From Gammaproteobacteria bacterium (lineage in GTDB: Bacteria > Pseudomonadota > Gammaproteobacteria > Steroidobacterales > Steroidobacteraceae): a DNA stretch of 64,000 nt. Below are positions 57,442 to 64,000 of this stretch, piece after piece. The translations under genes were made by a program, and so were the position numbers. Location: NCBI GenBank assembly GCA_025358295.1, contig JANYJY010000062.1, forward strand, positions 42,623 through 106,622, read 5' to 3'. The notes beneath the pieces were generated by a model. It ran no database searches. It was given only the letters and a program-made list of their open reading frames with translations, and had not been told where the DNA came from. How positions within the stretch are numbered: position 1 is the first letter of the stretch; each line of letters starts with the position of its first letter.

Positions 57442-57450
57442 CGGAGCAGC

Positions 57451-58941
57451 ATGGCAGGATTGATCCGGCAGGGGCATTTTCTAGGGACCAAGCTGCGCTC
57501 GCTGCGGAAGCGCAATGGGTTGACCCTGGATGAACTATCCGCCCGCTGCGTGCAAATCGACGCAGAGGGAGCTCCCTCGGTGTCCTATCTCAGTATGGTG
57601 GAGACCGGCAAACGCATGCCCTCGCCCGATATGCTGGAGATGCTGGCAGGGATCTTCAGCAAGGATGCGCGTTGGTTCTTGGACGAGAACACGGAGGTTG
57701 AAGCGGTCCCGCCGCAGCGTGCAAGGGGCGGCCTCGAGGCCATGCCCTTGGAGCCGGCATTCTTGTTCTCTCATGAGTTGCTGCAGAACGCCCTGCCGGA
57801 ACTGCTGTCGCAGACCGGCACGACGGGGCGGCAATTTGCGCAATTGCTGATTCGCGTCTGGCAGGAAACTCGCCACAACAATTTTCCCGATATCGAGCGC
57901 GCCGCCGAGGAGTGCGGCAAGCGCCAAATGCCGCTCGACCTCGACGACATGATGGCGATTTGCAAACGCCATTCGCTCACCGTGCGATGGTTCGACGGCG
58001 ACGCCCGCAAGCCGAGCGGAGCGTTGGTAAGATCGCAGTTCGAAGCGCCGGGCACGGTGTTGATCAACGAGCGCCTGCGCAATCAGGAGGAGCGGCTGAA
58101 GTACGAACTTGCGTTCTTCATCGGCCACAAGGTGCTGCACAACGGCGATGGCGTAATTTCCCCGCATAGCGCCATTCACGCGGGCGAGGGCGGATCTTCC
58201 GTCTCTCCTGCCGGCATGGGCGCGCAGGATGTGTTGTATGCCTGGCGGGATTTCGAGTGCAGCTTCTTTGCCGGTGCGCTGCTGTGTCCCCGCGTGCCGT
58301 TTCGGCGCTACTTGATTCGCGAGGCACACAGTGTTGCCGCCTGCCACAAGCTCGGCGTCACGCCGGCACTGGTCATGCGCCGCATGACGGCCGTCTCGCC
58401 GTATCGACACTGGCATTTTTTCGACGCCTACCCACCCGGCTATTTGCGCGCCGTGTATCGCGGCAATGGAATCCCGCTACCCTGGGGCAATATGAGTCTG
58501 GTGTCCGACCCCTGTCCGCGCTGGGCGGTTTTTCGGCTGCTGCAATCGACTCCGGCGGCGCCCCCTATGCAGAAGCCAAAGTCGCAGATTTCGGTGATGG
58601 AGGATGGCAAGCGCTCGCGATTGTACTGCTGCCATTCCTTGTTGACGCGCGACGCGCTGGACGAAATGCACGTACTGTCGGTGGGCGTGGATCTGCTACC
58701 GGCGCTCGACGCGCAGGGGTTCGACGGCGAAGCGATGGTCGCTGCGGTCGCCGAATCATGCCGCCGCGGCGGCGGCGACGGCGTGATTCCGGAGCAAGCT
58801 GCCGCCGCCATTCGCGCCGCGTCGCAGGTGCTCAACATCGCGTGGATCGCGGAAGCACTCGACTCACCTGCCAGCGTCATCTGCCCACGCAGTGGCGCGT
58901 GCCCGCGCCAACCGCATGGCTGCGAGGAGGCGGTGGTCTAG
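57451..58941 (+). CDS. XRE-HTH / IrrE-like / DUF2083 regulator of the short-chain fatty acyl (ScfR; RamB/PrpR-like) family
   Basis: [19 protein letters not shown]...[28 protein letters not shown] (HTH), [98 protein letters not shown]; divergent from aceA. Confidence 0.87.
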   Translation: MAGLIRQGHFLGTKLRSLRKRNGLTLDELSARCVQIDAEGAPSVSYLSMVETGKRMPSPDMLEMLAGIFSKDARWFLDENTEVEAVPPQRARGGLEAMPLEPAFLFSHELLQNALPELLSQTGTTGRQFAQLLIRVWQETRHNNFPDIERAAEECGKRQMPLDLDDMMAICKRHSLTVRWFDGDARKPSGALVRSQFEAPGTVLINERLRNQEERLKYELAFFIGHKVLHNGDGVISPHSAIHAGEGGSSVSPAGMGAQDVLYAWRDFECSFFAGALLCPRVPFRRYLIREAHSVAACHKLGVTPALVMRRMTAVSPYRHWHFFDAYPPGYLRAVYRGNGIPLPWGNMSLVSDPCPRWAVFRLLQSTPAAPPMQKPKSQISVMEDGKRSRLYCCHSLLTRDALDEMHVLSVGVDLLPALDAQGFDGEAMVAAVAESCRRGGGDGVIPEQAAAAIRAASQVLNIAWIAEALDSPASVICPRSGACPRQPHGCEEAVV

Positions 58942-59540
58942 CCGGGGAACAGTTTTTTCGCCGCTTCGGCGATCAGCTTGCCCTGATGATGCGCGCCCGC
59001 AAGGTCGATCGCCGTTGGTTGGCGCTGGCCGCTCCCGCCGGCAACCGTCGTCGCCCCATAGGGGCTGCCGCCGACAATCTCGTCCACCGTCATCTGTCCC
59101 TGATGGCTGTACGGCAGGCCGACGATGGTCATGCCGAAGTGCAGCAAGTTGGTGATGATCGAGAACAGAGTGACCTCTTGGCCGCCGTGCTGAGTTGCGG
59201 TCGACGTGAATGCGCCGCCGACCTTGCCGTGCAGCGCGCCACGCATCCACAGGCCGCCGGCTTGATCCAGGAAACTCGCCATCTGGGACGCGAGGCGGCC
59301 GAAACGGGTCGGACAGCCGACGATGATGGCATCGTAGTTGGCCAATTCCTCTATGGCGGCCAGCGGTGCGCTTTGGTCCATCTTGAAATGTGCCGCCTTC
59401 GCCACTTCCGCGGGTGCGGTTTCCGCAACGCGTTTGACGTCCACCAGTGCGCCCGCCGAGCGCGCGCCTTCGGCCACTGCGTTCGCCATCTTTTCCACAT
59501 GACCGTAGGACGAGTAATAGAGAACCAATACTTTTGCCAT
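58938..59540 (-). CDS. wrbA: NAD(P)H:quinone oxidoreductase, WrbA type
   Basis: [95 protein letters not shown]. Confidence 0.95.
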   Translation of the reverse strand: MAKVLVLYYSSYGHVEKMANAVAEGARSAGALVDVKRVAETAPAEVAKAAHFKMDQSAPLAAIEELANYDAIIVGCPTRFGRLASQMASFLDQAGGLWMRGALHGKVGGAFTSTATQHGGQEVTLFSIITNLLHFGMTIVGLPYSHQGQMTVDEIVGGSPYGATTVAGGSGQRQPTAIDLAGAHHQGKLIAEAAKKLFPG

Positions 59541-59650
59541 GAAATTCTCGAGTCGCCGACTTTGGCTTGGGATTACATCGTAGGGTAGCTTCAATTGCCC
59601 GACTAGATGGCATAGTAGGAATAGACTGAGCCATTATTGTAAGGAATGTC

Positions 59651-60532
59651 ATGTTGGACCTGAACGAAGTTCGCATGTTCGTCCAAGTGGTTCGCGCTCA
59701 CAACTTTGCTGAAGCGGCGCGCAGGCTGGGAGTGCCGCCTAACACCTTGAGCCGGCGCATCCGCCGCCTGGAAGGCAGTCTCGATACCCGCCTGATGCAC
59801 AGAACGACCCGTAAGCTGGCGCTGACGCCGGCTGGCGTGGCTTTTTTCGAGCGATGCGCGCCGGCGATCGATGGAGTGCTGGACGCAGGCAAGGATCTGG
59901 CCGGCGGCAGCAAGACCCCGAGCGGCACCGTCCGCATCGCCGCGCCGGCGGACTTTCTCGAATTCTTCAAGATCGATTGGGTTACGGATTTCTTGGCGCT
60001 GCATCCGAAGGTACGCTTGGATTTTGTTTTGAGCGATGCCCGCGCGGACCTCATCGACGAAGCCATCGATGTCGCGTTTCGTGGCGGCACCGTGTCCGAC
60101 CAACAATTCGTATTCCGCCGTCTCATGGCGCAATCGTTTTGCTTGGTGGCGAGTCCTGCTTACTTAAAGGCGCGCGGCCACCCCAAGAGCCTGCGGGACT
60201 TGGCGCGGCATGATTGCCTGACCGCTTCCGGCCAGCCGGGAGCGGTTACCTGGACGCTGCAAGGTCCGCACGGCGGCGAAGACGTTAAGGTGCGGGTCCC
60301 ACTCAGCGCCAACAGCGCTCGCATCGTGCTCAAAAGCTGCCTCGCCGGCTTAGGGATCGCATTGTTGCCGAACGTGTTGATTGCGCCGCATATTCGCCAC
60401 GGGTTGGTCAACGTGCTGCCGGAATATCACCGTCCGGGGGCCGACCTCAATGTAATACTGCCGAGCGGCGAGCAGGTGCCCGCCGCGGTTTCCGCATTCG
60501 TCGAGTTCGCGGCCGATAAGCTGCAAAGGTGA
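59651..60532 (+). CDS. LysR-family transcriptional regulator
   Basis: MLDLNEVRMFVQVVRAHNFAEAARRLGVPPNTLSRRIRRLEGSLDTRLMHRTTRKLALTPAG. Confidence 0.94.
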   Translation: MLDLNEVRMFVQVVRAHNFAEAARRLGVPPNTLSRRIRRLEGSLDTRLMHRTTRKLALTPAGVAFFERCAPAIDGVLDAGKDLAGGSKTPSGTVRIAAPADFLEFFKIDWVTDFLALHPKVRLDFVLSDARADLIDEAIDVAFRGGTVSDQQFVFRRLMAQSFCLVASPAYLKARGHPKSLRDLARHDCLTASGQPGAVTWTLQGPHGGEDVKVRVPLSANSARIVLKSCLAGLGIALLPNVLIAPHIRHGLVNVLPEYHRPGADLNVILPSGEQVPAAVSAFVEFAADKLQR

Positions 60533-60537
60533 CCGGT

Positions 60538-60828
60538 ATGGTGCAAGGAAAATGGAACATCACGATCAAGACACCGATGGGCGACAAGTCCGGAGTGCTT
60601 GAGCTGCATAGCGACGGTACATCGCTGACCGGATCGTTATCGCATGCCGAGCATCATGTCGCCATCAGCGGCGGCAAGGTGGCGGGAAATAAATTGAGTT
60701 GGTCGGCCCAGATTGACAAACCGATGCGCATGAATTTCAAGTTCACGGCCACTGTCGAAGACGATCGAATCAGCGGCTCCGCCAAGTATCTGCTGGGCAA
60801 GGCGACCTTTGCGGGCACCCGAGCCTAG
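60538..60828 (+). CDS. Small conserved hypothetical beta-rich protein
   Basis: MVQGKWNITIKTPMGDKSGVLELHSDGTSLTGSLSHAEHHVAISGGKVAGNKLSWSAQIDKPMRMNFKFTATVEDDRISGSAKYLLGKATFAGTRA. Confidence 0.75.
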   Translation: MVQGKWNITIKTPMGDKSGVLELHSDGTSLTGSLSHAEHHVAISGGKVAGNKLSWSAQIDKPMRMNFKFTATVEDDRISGSAKYLLGKATFAGTRA

Positions 60829-60837
60829 ATTGAGGCG

Positions 60838-61842
60838 CTAGCGAATCGGCCAATAGATCTCGGTTCGCAGGGTATTCGCCGGGGTCGATTCGGGATCATC
60901 GACGTACCAGGAAATAGGCATGCCTGCCGCCGTGTAGTCGTGTGCCGCCATGTAGGCGCGGAACACCGCAAAGGTGTTTCGCAGATTCTCGTAGGGCCCC
61001 ACGTGCGTGGTCTTCAGCGCCTTGCCCGCATAGCTTTGCACTACCCGCACATTGTCGACGCCGCCGACGCCGGCGGGCTCGATCGGCATTCCCGCGTCAA
61101 AGGTGAGCGTCGTTGCCGTCATGCCGACATCGATACCGAGCGGGGCGCCGTTTTGGCGCAGTTTGTTCTTGAGCATGAATTTGCCTATTTGCGCGTAGCC
61201 GTCGGCATAGGCCTTGGAAATCGATGCCGTTTCCAACGGCGCCGTTTCGCGCACCACCAGCATGGGCGCCGCGCTCATGGTGACAGTCGACACCACGAAG
61301 CCGGCGATGTCGGCATTGGGCATTGCTTCGACGAGCGTTTTCAACTTGCCCAGTCCACGATCGAAGTCCTTGCCGATCATGCCGTCCATCATCGGTCCGA
61401 AGTAGCGGCCGACCGGACCTGCGCCCATGTCCATGTCGAGTGTCCATGTGATGCGGGTCGAGGGCCCCTGCGGAATCAGCAGTAGGCTGGATTTCGCCGT
61501 GCCCATTTTCCCGAAATCGATATTGCTGATGACTGAGCGATCGGGATTCGATGCGACGATTAGCTGAGAGCCGGTCCCCACCTTGTCGTTGCCGGACCAA
61601 TCGAGCCTTGCGCCGACACCCTCGCGCGCACCTTCGGTGGTTTGGTGCATGGTCGGATCCAGGTCCTGCCAGGGTGACCATCGGGCGAAGAGTTGGAAGG
61701 AATTCACAGTTGCATAGATCAAGCTGGCGGGTCTGTCGATGGTGATCGAGCGCGTCACCCGGACATTGCGCGGCAACAAGAATCCGATGATTGCAAGTAC
61801 GGCCAACAGCGCGATCAAAATCACCAGAATTTTCTTCAACAC
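60838..61842 (-). CDS. SRPBCC domain fused to GyrI-like effector-binding domain
   Basis: N-terminal TM, VTRSITIDRPASLIYATVNSFQLFARWSPWQDLDPTMHQTTEG, C-terminal VVQSYAGKALKTTHVGPYENLRNTFAVFRAYMAAHDYTAAGMPISWYVDDPESTPANTLRTEIYWPI. Confidence 0.84.
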   Translation of the reverse strand: MLKKILVILIALLAVLAIIGFLLPRNVRVTRSITIDRPASLIYATVNSFQLFARWSPWQDLDPTMHQTTEGAREGVGARLDWSGNDKVGTGSQLIVASNPDRSVISNIDFGKMGTAKSSLLLIPQGPSTRITWTLDMDMGAGPVGRYFGPMMDGMIGKDFDRGLGKLKTLVEAMPNADIAGFVVSTVTMSAAPMLVVRETAPLETASISKAYADGYAQIGKFMLKNKLRQNGAPLGIDVGMTATTLTFDAGMPIEPAGVGGVDNVRVVQSYAGKALKTTHVGPYENLRNTFAVFRAYMAAHDYTAAGMPISWYVDDPESTPANTLRTEIYWPIR

Positions 61843-62092
61843 GATGCACTCCGGCGGTGGTGGACACGCTTCCGTGCGTTTCGTTGCGGCAATCCCCTAA
61901 CCCCAATTCAAACCGCCTGCCCGAGGAATTGCAAGTTTGATCGGCTGATCTCGCCCGACAATGCTGGAAAAGCGCCTGCGGAGGACTTTTATCCATGATG
62001 GGCTTCGCACTTTTCCAGCCCTATCCTGCTGCTTTTCCAGGAAACCCGTAGGCTACAGCTTCGGAATGACGGGCCGATACCAATTGTGGACC

Positions 62093-64000
62093 ATGGACAT
62101 TTTGAAACGCCTTTTTGGACGGGTCGGCGGTCCGCTGCTGCACGGCATGCTGGCGGGATCCGTCATCATGGTGATTTCGTCCCTGGGCCTGATGTATCTG
62201 TTCCATTCGGCGTGGGAGGCGCAGCTCGATGCCGTGCGTACCGAGCTCGTGCAACTGGCTCGCGTAGCCGCAACGCTGGTCGATGGCGACCGGCATCGTC
62301 TGCTCAAGTCTCAAGCACAAGCCGGTAGTCCCGATCATTTGCGGCTGCTGGCGCCGCTGGTCAAATTTCATAAAGCTACATCCGACATCATCTACGTCTA
62401 CACGGCGGTTCTCGACAAGAATCGAATCTACTATGTCCTAGGTACGGACTACCTGTATCACGTGGACGGCGACAGCGAAGTCTCCGATGTCATCATGGCG
62501 CCGCATGACACATTGGATCCGACGCTGCGCCGCGCCCTCGAACAACACCAGGTCACGGTCAACGACGAGCCGGTGCAAGAGGCGAAGCGCAGCTACATGA
62601 GTGCGTACGCGCCATTTTATGACGCGCGGGGCCGCTTCGTGGGCGTGATCGGCGTCGATATGTGGGTGCGCGATTTCGACACGCGCATCGGTGCGATCCG
62701 CCGTGCCGGCGCCGCCGCCTTCGCCGCCGTCGCCATACTCTCGTTACTGGCGGGCTTCGTCGTCTACCGTCTCAGCCGTACGGCCTCGCGGGCGCGGCAG
62801 CGCGATCTAATCGTGCAAAATCGGCTGGCCGAAGCCAAGCAGCACGCCGAGACTCAGGCGCAGCGCGCCGAAGCGGCATCGAGAGCGAAAAGCGATTTTC
62901 TCGCCATGATGAGTCATGAGATTCGCACGCCGATGAACGGGGTGTTGGGTTGCGCAAATCTGTTGCTGGAGACCCCGCTCAACTCCGAGCAGCGTGAATT
63001 CGCCCTGACGGTACAGCGCTCGGGCGATTCGCTGCTCACCATCATCAACGATGTGCTCGACTACTCGAAGATCGAGGCGGGCCGCATGACAGTCGAGAAA
63101 ATTGATCTCGACCTGCGTTCGGTATGCGATGAGGTGAGGAAAATTCTGCACTTCACGCTCGGCGAGCGCGGTCTGTCCATGCATCTGTCGTACGACGACA
63201 CTTTGCCGCGATTCATCAATGGGGATCCCGTCCGCATACGGCAAGTCGTACTCAATCTGGCGGGAAACGCCGTCAAATTCACCGAACACGGAGCGGTGCG
63301 CATAGAGGTTACCCGGCACGACGACGCCAATGTCAAGATCAGCGTCGTCGACAGCGGCATCGGCATCACCAAAGAGCAGTTGGATCGGATGTTCCGGCGC
63401 TTCACCCAAGCCGATTCTTCCACTACGCGCCGCTACGGCGGCACCGGGCTCGGGCTCGCGATTAGCAAGACGCTGGTCGAACTCATGGGCGGCACCATCG
63501 GTGTAGTGAGCCAACCCGGCACGGGATCCACATTCTGGTTCACATTGCCGATCGGTGTGGTTTCGAAATCACCGGCCGAACCGAGGTCCGAATCGGGGTC
63601 CGAACCGGAGTCCGAACCAGCCGCAGTGCCGTTGCTGACGACGGCGGTCGCCGACCCGGCCAGCGCAGCTCTAGCCGTCGGCGCGGCCACCTTCACGCGC
63701 GCCCGCCTGCTGCTGGTCGAGGATAATTTCGTCAATGAACGGGTTGCCGTTTATATGCTGACCAAGCTCGGCCATCGGGTCGATGTGGCCAAGCAAGGAC
63801 GCGACGCCATCGATATGCTCAGCAAGCGCGGTTACGACCTCGTTCTCATGGACTGCCAAATGCCGGACATGGACGGATTCGAGGCAACGCGCATCATTCG
63901 CGATCCCGCATCGGTGGTTCTCGATCACGCAGTCCCGGTGATCGCCATGACGGCGAACGCATTCCCCGAGGATCGAACCCGAGCGTTATCCTGCGGCATG
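62093..64000 (+). CDS. Hybrid sensor histidine kinase with receiver domain (runs off right edge)
   Basis: [63 protein letters not shown] (HisKA), [74 protein letters not shown]...[20 protein letters not shown]. Alternative in-frame ATG at 62066. Confidence 0.93.
   Translation, partial: MDILKRLFGRVGGPLLHGMLAGSVIMVISSLGLMYLFHSAWEAQLDAVRTELVQLARVAATLVDGDRHRLLKSQAQAGSPDHLRLLAPLVKFHKATSDIIYVYTAVLDKNRIYYVLGTDYLYHVDGDSEVSDVIMAPHDTLDPTLRRALEQHQVTVNDEPVQEAKRSYMSAYAPFYDARGRFVGVIGVDMWVRDFDTRIGAIRRAGAAAFAAVAILSLLAGFVVYRLSRTASRARQRDLIVQNRLAEAKQHAETQAQRAEAASRAKSDFLAMMSHEIRTPMNGVLGCANLLLETPLNSEQREFALTVQRSGDSLLTIINDVLDYSKIEAGRMTVEKIDLDLRSVCDEVRKILHFTLGERGLSMHLSYDDTLPRFINGDPVRIRQVVLNLAGNAVKFTEHGAVRIEVTRHDDANVKISVVDSGIGITKEQLDRMFRRFTQADSSTTRRYGGTGLGLAISKTLVELMGGTIGVVSQPGTGSTFWFTLPIGVVSKSPAEPRSESGSEPESEPAAVPLLTTAVADPASAALAVGAATFTRARLLLVEDNFVNERVAVYMLTKLGHRVDVAKQGRDAIDMLSKRGYDLVLMDCQMPDMDGFEATRIIRDPASVVLDHAVPVIAMTANAFPEDRTRALSCGM

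Noticed and set aside
58257-59588. 443-aa plus-strand ORF
   Set aside because: Overlaps the 3' half of the ScfR-like gene out of frame and wrbA antisense; low-complexity Arg-rich sequence, no motifs.
1-64000. CRISPR arrays, tRNA/rRNA genes, transposons, prophage or toxin-antitoxin/defence systems
   Set aside because: Looked for on both strands; no regularly spaced repeats, tRNA-like folds, transposase/integrase motifs or recognisable defence genes seen by eye. A tRNAscan/Infernal/CRISPR search would be decisive.

Overview
GC-rich bacterial chromosomal segment, probably from a gammaproteobacterium (Steroidobacteraceae/Nevskiales-like by overall gene content; inference only). It is densely coding and looks like core-metabolic chromosome rather than a mobile island. 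I saw no rRNA, tRNA, CRISPR array, transposase, integrase or recognisable phage genes. Main blocks: (i) 5' end of a TonB-dependent receptor gene, an ABC exporter and a GST; (ii) a glycogen/maltodextrin cluster, with a divergent polyphosphate-glucokinase-type ROK gene followed by glgP-glgB-glgX-malQ joined by overlapping stop/start codons; (iii) MFS, GT39 glycosyltransferase, acyl-CoA dehydrogenase, and a lipoprotein coupled to a Tat-signal lactonase, then gnd; (iv) a compact minus-strand run cbpA-cbpM-zwf-HAD-tal-pgm(-MFS); (v) cls, nnr, MDR oxidoreductase, VIT1 and TauE genes; (vi) a GGDEF cyclase, a lytic transglycosylase and an ArsR-SRPBCC-SRPBCC operon whose last gene carries an in-frame TAG; (vii) a coupled pair of unusual sensor kinases (MASE1-PAS-HisKA_2, then REC-PAS-PAS-HisKA_3) followed by a rhomboid protease; (viii) an OprB-like porin with an apparent frameshift in its signal peptide, and a CsoR-type repressor with strong palindromes upstream; (ix) ackA-xfp (phosphoketolase shunt) near aceK-aceA and a divergent ScfR/RamB-like regulator with a 15-bp palindrome; (x) wrbA/LysR and a truncated hybrid histidine kinase. 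I did not find a clear-cut novel system. The best candidates for a second look are the two-kinase relay, the polyP-glucokinase/glycogen arrangement, the two apparent gene lesions, and several intergenic palindromes. All family calls are from reading translated motifs; no database search was run.
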